The notes under the pieces were generated by a model, which was not told where the DNA came from, ran no database searches, and saw nothing but the letters and a program-made list of their open reading frames with translations. A stretch of DNA of 64,000 nucleotides from assembly GCA_965223725.1 (NCBI GenBank), contig CBDCXE010000001.1:321772-385771 (forward strand), given 5' to 3'. This document shows, piece by piece, positions 8,024 to 17,146 of the stretch; the first letter of the stretch is position 1; the number at the start of each line of letters is the position of its first letter. The position numbers and the translations under genes are program-made. The DNA is from CBDCXE01 sp965223725 [NCBI: Nitrospinota bacterium]. Its GTDB lineage: Bacteria; Nitrospinota_A; UBA7883.

Positions 8024-11000
8024 ATGTGTCAAAATCATAAAACCAGCTTTTATACTTCTTATAAACTCATATTCACTCATTCTGTGGTTCTGCTGGCATT
8101 AATGGCGCTATGCCTTGTGGCGGCGCCTTCCTATGCCACAACTGCGGAATCGACCAAGGCTATGGTGTCGCGGTCGATGATGAAAACGCCGATGCTGTTC
8201 GAGCGGAACATAGGTCAGGCGCATGAAGATATCGATTTCATTTCCCGCGGATTCGGGTATAGCGTCGGGTTGTCCGAGGGGGGAGTTGCGTCTATCCGTC
8301 TGAACAGGGCCAGCGATAGCAGTACAAAATATCTGCGGATACGTCCTGTTGGGGCGACTGGTTCCAGAGCGTCTGGCGCGGAGAAGCATCAGGCGAAGTT
8401 TAATTATTACAAAGGTTCTGACCGGAGCAAATGGGTGACGGGGGCGGAGTCGTACCGGAAGGTGCGATACGGCGATATCTATCCCGGCGTTGACCTTGTC
8501 TATTACGGCAACCAGAAGCGTTTGGAATACGATTTTGTGGTGGCTCCCGGGGCCGACCCTGATGTGATTGGTTTATCGTTTGAAGGTAGCAGGAGTGTGT
8601 CGATAGATGAAGATGGTGATCTTGTCCTTGGTTTTGCTGATGGTGAGGTATTGTTCCAGGCTCCTGTTACGTATCAGGAGAAGGATGGCAAGCGGGTGGA
8701 GGTGGCAAGTGAATATGTAGTTGGCAAGGACGACCGTGTATCGTTCCGGGTAAGCGATTATGACAAAACGGCGTCGTTGATCATCGATCCTATACTGACC
8801 TTCTCCACCCTGATCGGGGGTGGGGCGACCGATGAAAGCCATGCTATAACGGTGGACAGCTCTGGCAATGTATGGATAACAGGAAGGACCGCTAATGATA
8901 CGATAGCTCCGATAGTCAACTTCCCGATAACAAATGGCTTACCTCATAACGGCGGCTATGATATTTTCGTGACGAAGCTGAGTCCCGCCGGGGTCATTCT
9001 TTTCTCCACTTATGTTGGTGGGCTGAAAGAAGACTTTAGCCGTGCCATAGTGTTGGACAACTTCGGCAATATCTGGATAACAGGGCAAACTCAATCAGCC
9101 AATTATCCAGTGACCAATGGCTCTACGCACCAAGGCGGCAATTACGATGCATTCGTGACGAAGCTGAACTCGAGCGGAGTGGTTACTGTTTCCACCCTTC
9201 TCGGTGGCGGCAATTGGGATATCAGCCGCAGCATAGCGTTGGATGGCTCCGGCAACGTATGGATCACCGGTAACACTTTGTCAACCAACTATCCAGTGAC
9301 CGACGGCTCCACGAACAAAGGCTCCCATGATGTGTTCGTCACGAAGTTGCGCCCTTCCGATGGGTTCCGGCTCTTTTCCACATTTATCGGTGGAGGCTCC
9401 AATGAGTTTGGCAACAGCATAGCGGTCAGCTCCGCGGGGGCTGTATGGGTAACAGGACAAACCAGGAAAGATGAGGTTGTCCCTATTGTCAACTTTCCAG
9501 TGACCGATGGCTCCACCCATAAGGGCGAACATGATGTATTCGTGATGAAGTTTAACCTGGCTGGCGCAAAACTGTTCGCAACAATTATCGGCGGGCAAAA
9601 CAATGACCGCGGCAACGACATAACGGTGGATGGCGCGGGTAACGTATGGGTCACTGGAGGTACTAACATAGATTTGTCTCCGCCCATCGTCAATTATCCA
9701 GTGACGGATGGCTCCACGCATAATGGCGGCAGTGATGTGTTCGTCACGAAGTTAAACAATGCCGGGGCCGTTCTATTCTCCACCATGTTTGGTGGTGGAA
9801 GTGAGGATTCAAGCAATGCCATAGCGTTGGACAGCATTGGCAACATTTGGCTGACCGGTTCGTCTCATGCAGACACTTTTCCGCCCATAGTCAAATTCCC
9901 CACCACCGATGGCTCCTCACACAAAGGTGACACCAATGATGTGTTTGTGGCAAAGCTCAGCGCTGCCGGAACAATGACTTACTCTTCATTATTTGGCGGC
10001 GAATCTCATGACGTTGGTCGTGGCATCGCAATAGATGGCGCTGGCAACCCCTGGATTACCGGAACTTCACTTGAAGATATAATAGCTCCCATAGTCAATT
10101 TTCCGACGACTGATGGCTCCATGCATAAAGGTAGCAATGATGCATTCGTGACGAAGTTGTCCAGGCCGCGCTTCGCCGATTTCAACAACGATGGCAGGTC
10201 GGATATTTTGCGAAAATACAAACCGGATGGGCGGACCCTGGTATGGACAATGTTCGGCAGTACAGTAGCCTCTGCTCAATGGACAACGCAGTTCCTCAAT
10301 ACCAACTGGAAAATTGTGGGTATAAGGGATTTCAACAAGGATGGCAAGGCGGATATTTTATGGCGGTATAAACCGGACGGCCGGACATTAATCTGGTTCA
10401 TGGAGGGCAAAACTGTGCTGGGCGCGCAGTGGACCTCCCAATTTTTTAACAACAGCTGGCAAGTTGCACAGGTCGGCGACTTCAACCGTGATGGCCGCGC
10501 CGACATATTATGGCGCTACAAACCGACTGGACGTCCGTTGGTCTGGACTATGTTTGGCAGTACCGTTGTATCCATACTGTGGGTCTCGCAAAATTTTAAT
10601 AATAATTGGAAGGTAATTGGAGTCGGAGATTTTAACAGCGATGAAAAAATGGATATATTATGGCGCTACAAACCGGATGGCCGCACCCTGATCTCGTTCA
10701 TGTCTGGCAATATTGTATTAGCAAGCCAATGGACATCAAAGTTTTTTAACCTAAATTGGGAAGTGGCGGGTATCGCAGATTTTAATCGCGATGGCAGGTC
10801 GGACCTGTTTTGGCGCTACAAACCAGATGGGCGTACCCTGGTCCGTTTTATGTATGGCAGCACGGTCATCGCCACTCAATGGACTTCACAATTTTTCAAT
10901 ATCAATTGGAGTGTTGCCCGATTAGGTGACTACAACGGCGATGGGAAATCGGATGTATTGTGGCTTTACAAGCCAGATGGCCGCACCCTGGTTCGGTTTA

Positions 11001-11071
11001 TGTCTGGCAGTACAGTAATCGCCACTCAATGGACATCGATCCAATATAACACCAACTGGACGGTGGAATAA
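8024..11071 (+). CDS. Secreted SBBP beta-propeller / FG-GAP-repeat protein
   Basis: The protein has 1015 residues and a signal peptide. An N-terminal domain (about 50-250; FERNIGQAHEDIDFISRG, YPGVDLVYYG) is typical of the domain found ahead of SBBP repeats. Seven SBBP repeats follow (DxxGNVWITG...FVTKL...STxxGG), compatible with a seven-bladed propeller. The last 297 residues are the six-unit FG-GAP-like cassette shared with the gene just upstream. GGGAG eight bases before the ATG supports the start, and a small CGGGC/GCCCG hairpin (7994-8008) sits just 5' of it, possibly tempering translation. Different front end, same tail: this argues for module swapping. Function unknown; export to the surface or outside is inferred. 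Confidence 0.85.
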   Translation: MCQNHKTSFYTSYKLIFTHSVVLLALMALCLVAAPSYATTAESTKAMVSRSMMKTPMLFERNIGQAHEDIDFISRGFGYSVGLSEGGVASIRLNRASDSSTKYLRIRPVGATGSRASGAEKHQAKFNYYKGSDRSKWVTGAESYRKVRYGDIYPGVDLVYYGNQKRLEYDFVVAPGADPDVIGLSFEGSRSVSIDEDGDLVLGFADGEVLFQAPVTYQEKDGKRVEVASEYVVGKDDRVSFRVSDYDKTASLIIDPILTFSTLIGGGATDESHAITVDSSGNVWITGRTANDTIAPIVNFPITNGLPHNGGYDIFVTKLSPAGVILFSTYVGGLKEDFSRAIVLDNFGNIWITGQTQSANYPVTNGSTHQGGNYDAFVTKLNSSGVVTVSTLLGGGNWDISRSIALDGSGNVWITGNTLSTNYPVTDGSTNKGSHDVFVTKLRPSDGFRLFSTFIGGGSNEFGNSIAVSSAGAVWVTGQTRKDEVVPIVNFPVTDGSTHKGEHDVFVMKFNLAGAKLFATIIGGQNNDRGNDITVDGAGNVWVTGGTNIDLSPPIVNYPVTDGSTHNGGSDVFVTKLNNAGAVLFSTMFGGGSEDSSNAIALDSIGNIWLTGSSHADTFPPIVKFPTTDGSSHKGDTNDVFVAKLSAAGTMTYSSLFGGESHDVGRGIAIDGAGNPWITGTSLEDIIAPIVNFPTTDGSMHKGSNDAFVTKLSRPRFADFNNDGRSDILRKYKPDGRTLVWTMFGSTVASAQWTTQFLNTNWKIVGIRDFNKDGKADILWRYKPDGRTLIWFMEGKTVLGAQWTSQFFNNSWQVAQVGDFNRDGRADILWRYKPTGRPLVWTMFGSTVVSILWVSQNFNNNWKVIGVGDFNSDEKMDILWRYKPDGRTLISFMSGNIVLASQWTSKFFNLNWEVAGIADFNRDGRSDLFWRYKPDGRTLVRFMYGSTVIATQWTSQFFNINWSVARLGDYNGDGKSDVLWLYKPDGRTLVRFMSGSTVIATQWTSIQYNTNWTVE
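10178..11071 (+). repeat. Six-unit 150-bp coding repeat cassette (copy 2)
   Basis: It is 894 bases, the same length as the cassette at 7043-7936. Unit 1 again has LRKY, and unit 2 again has LIWFM then KTVLGAQWTS. Units match position by position between copies, so the block appears to have been duplicated whole. Confidence 0.9.
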
Positions 11072-11141
11072 CGTAATATTTGAAGACGCTCCACATATTG
11101 TTGAACAGCAACTGCGTGAGCGCTGGTATCACATGACGCGA

Positions 11142-11164
11142 CAGAACAGCGCTTCCCTGTTCTG
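11142..11164. other. Hairpin between converging genes
   Basis: CAGAACAG and CTGTTCTG form a perfect 8-bp stem with a 7-base loop in the gap between the repeat-protein gene and argF. There is no T run on either strand, so terminator function is only possible. Confidence 0.35.
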
Positions 11165-11174
11165 AGCAGCGACG

Positions 11175-12113
11175 CTAAGGGTAGAGGGATTTAGGGTCTT
11201 CATGCATGGCCAGCAGGAGTATAGCCTTTTGCATATGGAGCCGGTTTTCCGCTTCGTCCCATACAACTGAGTTTGGGCCGTCGAGCGCCTCGGCGGATAT
11301 CTCCTCACCACGATGCGCCGGCAGGCAGTGCATCACCATGGTATCCGGCTTTGCTTTTGTTATCAGCTCCTGGTTGACCTGGTATCCGGCGAAATCGGCC
11401 CGGCGTTTCTCCGCTTCGTCGTCCTGGCCCATGCTGATCCATGTGTCGGTATAGACGACATCGGCGTTCTGAACTGCGTCAACAGGATCAGTCCCCACAT
11501 CGATCTTCGACCCGGTATCTGCCGCTATTTTGAGCGCTTTATCCACAACGGTCGATTCCGGACTATACCCGGCCGGCGTCGCAATGGACAGGTCGATCCC
11601 GGTCAGCGCCGCGCCCAGCAGCCACGATTGGGCCACGTTGTTGCCATCGCCGATATAGGCGACCTTGATTCCATCCAGCGAGCCACGTTTCTCGTGAATG
11701 GTGAAAATATCAGCCAGAATCTGGCATGGGTGATATTTGTCGGTCAATGCGTTGATCACCGGAATATCCGACACGCTGGCCAGCTCTGTCACTTGCTGGT
11801 GTTCATATGTCCGTATGACCAGCCCATCGAGATATCGGGAGAAAATCCGCGCGGAATCGGCCACGGTCTCGCCCCGGTTCATCTGCAGGTTCTGCCCTTG
11901 CAGATAGACCGGATGACCGCCCAGCTGGACCATACCGACCTCGAACGAGATTCTGGTTCTGGTGGATGATTTATAAAACACCATACCGAGGGTTTTACCG
12001 GAAAGATGGCCAGATCCTTCAGCCGGGTTTAATTTCAGCCGGGCCGTGGCCTGCATCAGCCACTCTATATCTTCCCTGCTCAAATCGGTAAGCTGGAGCA
12101 GGTCCTTTTTCAT
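11175..12113 (-). CDS. argF: Ornithine carbamoyltransferase
   Basis: This enzyme makes citrulline from ornithine and carbamoyl phosphate in arginine synthesis (cytoplasm). At 312 residues it has normal length. The carbamoyl-phosphate site SSTRTRISFE (about residue 50), the HPCQ motif, the DTWISMGQ segment and the ornithine-loop MHCLPAHRG are all present. Its ATG overlaps the argD stop codon (ATGA), so the two are translationally coupled. Confidence 0.97.
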   Translation of the reverse strand: MKKDLLQLTDLSREDIEWLMQATARLKLNPAEGSGHLSGKTLGMVFYKSSTRTRISFEVGMVQLGGHPVYLQGQNLQMNRGETVADSARIFSRYLDGLVIRTYEHQQVTELASVSDIPVINALTDKYHPCQILADIFTIHEKRGSLDGIKVAYIGDGNNVAQSWLLGAALTGIDLSIATPAGYSPESTVVDKALKIAADTGSKIDVGTDPVDAVQNADVVYTDTWISMGQDDEAEKRRADFAGYQVNQELITKAKPDTMVMHCLPAHRGEEISAEALDGPNSVVWDEAENRLHMQKAILLLAMHEDPKSLYP

Positions 12114-13297
12114 ACGCCCAAAACTTTGCCTATGATATTCAGCGCCTTATCCAGCTCTTTGCGGGTCACGTTCAACGGCGGGAGGAGGCGGATCGTGGTT
12201 TCGTTGGCGCAATTGACCAGCAAGCCAGCGGCGGCGCAACCATCGACCACAGAAGCGCAAGGGGTTGTAAGCTCCAGCCCGATCATCAGCCCCATACCGC
12301 GCACTTCTTTGATGGAAGAGACGTTGCTTTTCATTCCATTCAGCTTGATTATTGCATATCGGCCCAGTTCGCGCACATTCTCCAGCAGCTCATCCTTCGA
12401 CAGCTCCTCCAGCGCAGCAAGGGCGCCAGCGCAGACCACCGGGTTGCCCCCGAAAGTGGCGGCGTGCGACCCTGCGTCCAGATATTTGGCGATTTCCGGT
12501 TTGGCGAACATGGCGCCCATGGGCAGACCGTTGGCGATACCTTTGGCCATGGTGACGATATCCGGCTTGATCTTGTAATGCTCGAAGGCGAACAGCCGTC
12601 CTGTTCTGCCGAATCCCGACTGAACCTCATCAAGAATGAGCAACGCCTTTTTGGATGAGCAAAGTTTGGCCAGCTTCTGCATAAAAGCAGCGCTCGGCAC
12701 ACGGACACCCGCCTCGCCCTGCACAGGCTCAACGATGACTGCGCAAGTCTTTGCATTCATTGCCTTTTCCACAGCCGCTAGGTCACCAAACGGCACATGC
12801 TTGACGCCAGATAGCATCGGACCAAACCCATCTTTAAATTTGCTATCCGCAGTCATGGATAAAGCGCCCATGGTGCGGCCATGAAAAGCGCCATCGAAGG
12901 CGATGATCTCTGTCTTCTTTTTATCAAATTTTTCAATAGAATAGCGCCGCGCCAGCTTCAGCGCCGCTTCGTTGGCTTCGGTCCCGCTGTTGCAGAAGAA
13001 GACCTTGCCTTTATACATTTTCTCCACCAGCGCCTCGGCCAGTTGCGATTGCGGCTCGGTATAAAACAAATTCGAAGTGTGCATCAGCTTGCCCACCTGC
13101 TTCTGTATAGCCTTGTTAACAGGCGAGAAACAGTGGCCCAGGTTGCAGACGGCCAGCCCGGTAACAAAATCGAGATATTTTTTCCCCTCAGCGTCCCAGA
13201 CAGAAGAGCCTTTTCCTTTTACCAAAGCCACAGGGTTGCGGCTATAGTTCTGAGTCAAATTTTTGTTCGCCAGATCGATGATTTCCTTGTTGCTCAT
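12110..13297 (-). CDS. argD: Acetylornithine aminotransferase
   Basis: This is a PLP-dependent class III aminotransferase of 395 residues that converts N-acetylglutamate semialdehyde to N-acetylornithine. CNSGTEANEAALKLARR, LDEVQSGFGRTG and the PLP lysine in TMAKGIANGLPMGA are visible. It may also serve as succinyl-DAP aminotransferase in lysine synthesis, as other ArgD proteins do. It is the first gene of an argD-argF unit. Confidence 0.96.
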   Translation of the reverse strand: MSNKEIIDLANKNLTQNYSRNPVALVKGKGSSVWDAEGKKYLDFVTGLAVCNLGHCFSPVNKAIQKQVGKLMHTSNLFYTEPQSQLAEALVEKMYKGKVFFCNSGTEANEAALKLARRYSIEKFDKKKTEIIAFDGAFHGRTMGALSMTADSKFKDGFGPMLSGVKHVPFGDLAAVEKAMNAKTCAVIVEPVQGEAGVRVPSAAFMQKLAKLCSSKKALLILDEVQSGFGRTGRLFAFEHYKIKPDIVTMAKGIANGLPMGAMFAKPEIAKYLDAGSHAATFGGNPVVCAGALAALEELSKDELLENVRELGRYAIIKLNGMKSNVSSIKEVRGMGLMIGLELTTPCASVVDGCAAAGLLVNCANETTIRLLPPLNVTRKELDKALNIIGKVLGV

Positions 13298-13444
13298 TCT
13301 GTAATTCCCTAGCTGAGATTCTTTTTTTACCTGCTAAATCAGATAAATATATAGTAAACTATGCAAAAGGGCGGTATTGTAACCTAAATAGCGCATTTTT
13401 TCAATGGTAAGTGTCGTATACTATAAAAAAGCGATAGTGTCGAT

Positions 13445-14089
13445 ATGCGTAAATCATATTATACAACACGGTTTTTCACTATAACAATCATCGCCACCGC
13501 TCTGCTTCTGACCGCATGTTCCCAAAAACGTTACCTCACCCCGTTCGAGAACAGCAGCACCCGGCAGAGCGGCCCATATTATCAGGTGACAAGGGACAAT
13601 CTGTCGTTCGCCGTCGAGCCGCTGGTCTGGCGCCCCGGCAGCAAGGGGCAGCATAGCAGCAAGCGTCTGCCGGTCTGGGTGGTGATCGCCAATGGGTCTG
13701 ACAAACCGATCGAGGTGAACAGGAGCCAATTCACACTCAAGGACCATCGGCTGTCGCAGTTCAGGCAATGGACACCTGCCGGCTTTTTTATGGCGTTTCG
13801 CGGGTCGAATTTCAGCTTTTTCTATGCGGGGCCGTTCCCGTTTTACTGGTACCCAAGCTATAAAAGAGATATCGTCCCGGACCGGATGGAGTATCGCCAG
13901 CTGGGCAAAATGAAATCAACCGACCGGTCGCTGCTGCCGGAGGTGATGTTGCAGCCGGGCGACTCCATATCAGGAACGCTGTTTTTCGAGGCGCCCAACG
14001 GGATGGACCGGATATACACCATCAGCTGGCGGCCGGATCGGGAAAGTAACAGGAAATATCAAATTATTTTTTCGGTCAGGACCGCCTGA
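13445..14089 (+). CDS. Putative lipoprotein of unknown function
   Basis: The protein has 214 residues. A signal peptide ends in a lipobox (LLLTACSQ), so it should be acylated at that Cys. No Asp follows at +2, so outer-membrane delivery is likely. The mature part is beta-rich and aromatic (FFMAFRGSNFSFFYAGPFPFYWY), with no family recognised. It lies between divergent argD and the convergent pseudopilin operon. Confidence 0.75.
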   Translation: MRKSYYTTRFFTITIIATALLLTACSQKRYLTPFENSSTRQSGPYYQVTRDNLSFAVEPLVWRPGSKGQHSSKRLPVWVVIANGSDKPIEVNRSQFTLKDHRLSQFRQWTPAGFFMAFRGSNFSFFYAGPFPFYWYPSYKRDIVPDRMEYRQLGKMKSTDRSLLPEVMLQPGDSISGTLFFEAPNGMDRIYTISWRPDRESNRKYQIIFSVRTA

Positions 14090-14091
14090 CA

Positions 14092-15480
14092 TCAGGAACC
14101 GGTAAAGGTGGATGGGTCCTTGTCATCATCATTAGGGTAAACTTCCAGATAGTCGACCTCCACCAGCGCTCCACTCCATACCCGGAGACCGACACCGCCG
14201 GTGGGTAACAAACCGCCGATATCATCCAGCTTGATCGAAGCCACATGTTCCGGGCCGACCGGCGGAATCAGCTCTTCCCGCTCCACATATACATTTGCGC
14301 GGTCGCGATACACATAGATATAAATCGTGCGCCAGCTCGATAACCAGTTCAGGTTCCTCCAACGCCAGCCATCCAGCGCCGGCAGCCCGGTCTTGTTTTC
14401 CGGACAGAAGAATGGGTAAACTCCAGCGGTCTGCGAGGTGAAAACTCCACATTCAACCGGGCACACTTCCGATCCATCCTTTATCTTGCGTGTAGTCAGC
14501 ATGCCCTTTCCATCGTTACCCAGCAGGGCAGTCGATGATTGACAAGGCGCAATATAGCCCAGCCCCGTGTCATACTGCCAAATATGGGCGGACAGCTTGC
14601 CAAAGTCCACCCGATACGGGTCGTCGTCGTTCAGGTGTGTCATGCGGAAATAGACACCGAACCCGCCGCCAGTGATTAACCGCGCGCGAATTTTTATGAA
14701 GTAGTTATGGTACAACCCAGAATCCAGCGGAACGTCCAGCCCGTTCCTCGCCTGGCACCCGAACCGGTTTTCACATTCCGGATAATCGCATGGCGCGCCC
14801 GCTTCGGTGGCCCATTTCAGACACCGTTCAGCGGTGATAAAAAGCCTGACTTCATCCACTCCACCTGCTCTAAGCGCCCCAGGAACCCCGCCAACCTCGG
14901 ATGAGTGAGTAAACAACCCAAAAACATCACCTCCAGACAGGTTGCCTGCGGTAATCATTGGGACAATATCTCCATGGGCGCTGGTGGTGGAACCGAACAC
15001 ATAGCTGGTATCAAATTTTGTCAGGTCTGGCTGGTCATATTCATCAGCAAACAGGACACCACTGGATCCGGGCGGTACTATGACTTCCATAACCAAGGTT
15101 GTCTCACCATCAGCCAGTGACGACGTGTTGGAATATCCTGTGGAGGTAACGGTCACGCTATTCTCCGTCAGCGGATCGTTATCGGTGTCTAGGTATTGCA
15201 CGGTAAGTTTGAACAGCGGTCCATTGGCGCCTTTGATCCTGATCGAAGCGCCATCCAGCGCCACATAATCCGCTTTGTTCGCCGTGGTATACCCATCGGT
15301 GGCCTGCGAAAACCATTCCAACCCAGATTGCGCGACATAAAACCGGTCGAAAGCAGGGCCGGAGTCGACAGATGATAATACAGCAGACTTTGTGATTACA
15401 GCGGTGATTGCGCCCAACGCCGATAGCGCCAGCAAGGCGAACAGTATCGCCAGCATCGACAAACCACGGTTACCGCTCAT
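14092..15480 (-). CDS. GspK/PilX-like minor pseudopilin with lectin-like C-terminal domain
   Basis: The protein has 462 residues. A short leader ends in G before LSMLAILFALLALSAL, a prepilin-type helix. Position +5 after the cleavage Gly is Ala rather than Glu, as in GspK and PilX. An AQSGLEWF segment typical of the PilX/GspK stalk follows. Residues about 150-455 form a large beta-rich domain with Cys pairs, ending in TGGVGLRVWSGALVEVDYLEV, which resembles LamG/DUF1080-type jelly-roll lectins. It is the last gene of a four-gene pseudopilin unit and overlaps the previous gene by 4 bases. It may sit at the tip of a pilus or secretion pseudopilus as a binding head (inference). Confidence 0.75.
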   Translation of the reverse strand: MSGNRGLSMLAILFALLALSALGAITAVITKSAVLSSVDSGPAFDRFYVAQSGLEWFSQATDGYTTANKADYVALDGASIRIKGANGPLFKLTVQYLDTDNDPLTENSVTVTSTGYSNTSSLADGETTLVMEVIVPPGSSGVLFADEYDQPDLTKFDTSYVFGSTTSAHGDIVPMITAGNLSGGDVFGLFTHSSEVGGVPGALRAGGVDEVRLFITAERCLKWATEAGAPCDYPECENRFGCQARNGLDVPLDSGLYHNYFIKIRARLITGGGFGVYFRMTHLNDDDPYRVDFGKLSAHIWQYDTGLGYIAPCQSSTALLGNDGKGMLTTRKIKDGSEVCPVECGVFTSQTAGVYPFFCPENKTGLPALDGWRWRNLNWLSSWRTIYIYVYRDRANVYVEREELIPPVGPEHVASIKLDDIGGLLPTGGVGLRVWSGALVEVDYLEVYPNDDDKDPSTFTGS

Positions 15481-16058
15481 TTTATTATCCTCTTCCAGGT
15501 CCGGTTACGGTGACCTTGCGGAAAGATTGTGGTCGCCATTGTGACTGTCGATCCGTCGCTGCTTTTCCTTGCCAATGTAATCTGATATGTCCGCTTCTCC
15601 ACGGTGCCACTGCTGGCAGTAACAGAAAACTGCGATACATCATCCGCCAACACCTTGTCAGGAGCAGACATCGTACTCCTCCACAAAGTCGAATTGCCCG
15701 GCGTAAAATAAAATGTGACCGCGGTTGATTTATCGACACACCCGGCGCATGAAGGCGCGGTCAGACGACTAAATTCAAGCGTGGTCGTTCTATGCCCTGG
15801 CGCTGGTGTAGTAACCGGGTCAACCATAGATCCTTCGGCCACCGCCGCCTCACGCAGCTCATGGCTGATCCGCTCCATGGCGCTCAATGTCTCGTCGTGC
15901 AAGTCGGCGCTCTGGATCTGGTCGATGTACATCTCTGTAGAACGAGCGATATACTCGGCGAAACCTACGCTGACCAGGCCCAGCACTGCAATCACCACGA
16001 CGATTTCTATCAACGTATAACCGGCGGGTTTTCTGTTTGAACCTGTTTTATATGCCAT
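15477..16058 (-). CDS. Prepilin-type N-methylation protein (PilW/GspJ-like)
   Basis: The protein has 193 residues. The leader MAYKTGSNRKPAG precedes YTLIEIVVVIAVLGLVSVG, giving a prepilin peptidase site with Glu at +5. The helical stalk (SAMERISHELREA) and a Cys pair (CAGC) fit the PilW/GspJ class. It overlaps the genes on both sides, by 11 and 4 bases. No peptidase, ATPase or secretin gene is nearby. Confidence 0.8.
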   Translation of the reverse strand: MAYKTGSNRKPAGYTLIEIVVVIAVLGLVSVGFAEYIARSTEMYIDQIQSADLHDETLSAMERISHELREAAVAEGSMVDPVTTPAPGHRTTTLEFSRLTAPSCAGCVDKSTAVTFYFTPGNSTLWRSTMSAPDKVLADDVSQFSVTASSGTVEKRTYQITLARKSSDGSTVTMATTIFPQGHRNRTWKRIIK

Positions 16059-16482
16059 TTCGTGTTTTGATAAATATCAGGTCAATCGCTGCGTTATCCG
16101 CCCCGGCCACACTGTAGGTGACTCTGCCATAGCCATCCCTGCAGCTGGTATCTGGCGCGGTCAGGTCTTGCTTCAGGCATTCGACAATACGTGTCACCCG
16201 ATACCGGGCGCCGTTAAAAGCAGGATCAGGGGTTATCCGTTCTGGTGACGCGCTGGCCATCAAAGACATCTGGAACGCCCAGCTATCGGCGTCCAACCCG
16301 CTTGTCTGTTGTGTAAACTGGTCCGCCAGACCTTGTAAATAGAGACCAGTTTGACTATGTATGGCCCCGCCTCCCGCAGCAAATCGTTTTACCGATACAA
16401 GCCCAGGGGCTAATAAAGTTACGCTGATAACAGAGATTAGAAATATACCCAGCAGAAGCTCAAGTATGGTAAACCCACGCAC
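16048..16482 (-). CDS. Prepilin-type N-methylation protein (PilV/GspI-like)
   Basis: The protein has 144 residues. It begins MRG then FTILELLLGIFLISVIS, a very short leader with a prepilin cleavage site and Glu at +5. The rest is a small globular part with a Cys pair (CLKQDLTAPDTSC). It belongs to the four-gene minor-pseudopilin operon, 3 bases after the preceding gene. The exact subclass is tentative. Confidence 0.8.
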   Translation of the reverse strand: MRGFTILELLLGIFLISVISVTLLAPGLVSVKRFAAGGGAIHSQTGLYLQGLADQFTQQTSGLDADSWAFQMSLMASASPERITPDPAFNGARYRVTRIVECLKQDLTAPDTSCRDGYGRVTYSVAGADNAAIDLIFIKTRNGI

Positions 16483-16485
16483 GGT

Positions 16486-16962
16486 TCAGATCCCCCCGGT
16501 GGTTACTTTTCCGGTATAAGCAGTGATTGTCACAGCGCCAGACGTAACCCCGCCGGTTACTGTGACCCGCATGTCGGCCCGGGGCCCGACCGGTTCACCC
16601 AGTTGATTGAAAACTACAGTAAAGCTTTCACTTATTGTTAGTGAACTGTCGATATCACCCAGGTCACGGCTCTCCCGTTTGGATCCACCTGTCGCTGGAC
16701 CATAGTCGTATTTGCCCGAACCACTTGTGAAGATAATTGAATAGCGTAACCCTTTGCTCATGGCAAGGCGCTGGGTCGAACGGATGTCCGATTCAACGAT
16801 TTTCATCGCAGCCGACAGATTGAACGAGTTTTGATCGGTGAGGCGCGGAACCAAAGCAAACGCAAGGGTGGCTATGACTGTGATCAATACCAGCAGTTCG
16901 AAAAGGGTAAATCCAGAGCCTAGGCTTGATTTACAGACTTTTCGTTTTAAAGAACTACACAT
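16486..16962 (-). CDS. Prepilin-type N-methylation protein (FimT/GspH-like)
   Basis: The leader CSSLKRKVCKSSLGSG is followed by FTLFELLVLITVIATLAFA and then the FimT/GspH pattern (ESDIRSTQRLAMSKGLRYSI). It is the first gene of the pseudopilin operon. The frame is open to an ATG at 16989, but the AGGGGG ribosome-like site lies between that ATG and the one at 16962. The shorter start (or TTG at 16965) is therefore preferred. Confidence 0.78.
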   Translation of the reverse strand: MCSSLKRKVCKSSLGSGFTLFELLVLITVIATLAFALVPRLTDQNSFNLSAAMKIVESDIRSTQRLAMSKGLRYSIIFTSGSGKYDYGPATGGSKRESRDLGDIDSSLTISESFTVVFNQLGEPVGPRADMRVTVTGGVTSGAVTITAYTGKVTTGGI

Positions 16963-17146
16963 CAATATATATTTCCCCCTATGTTCCATGACACTTGTGT
17001 AACGTTCGATAATATCACTATAATTATGTTATTTCTCCTTAAATATCTTACTTGACTATTTTAGATGAGCAAAGACAATTTTATCGAACATATGGCCCCG
17101 GTTAGCGTCTGCTGTCAATTTCTGTTATTCTGTAAAACAATTAATC

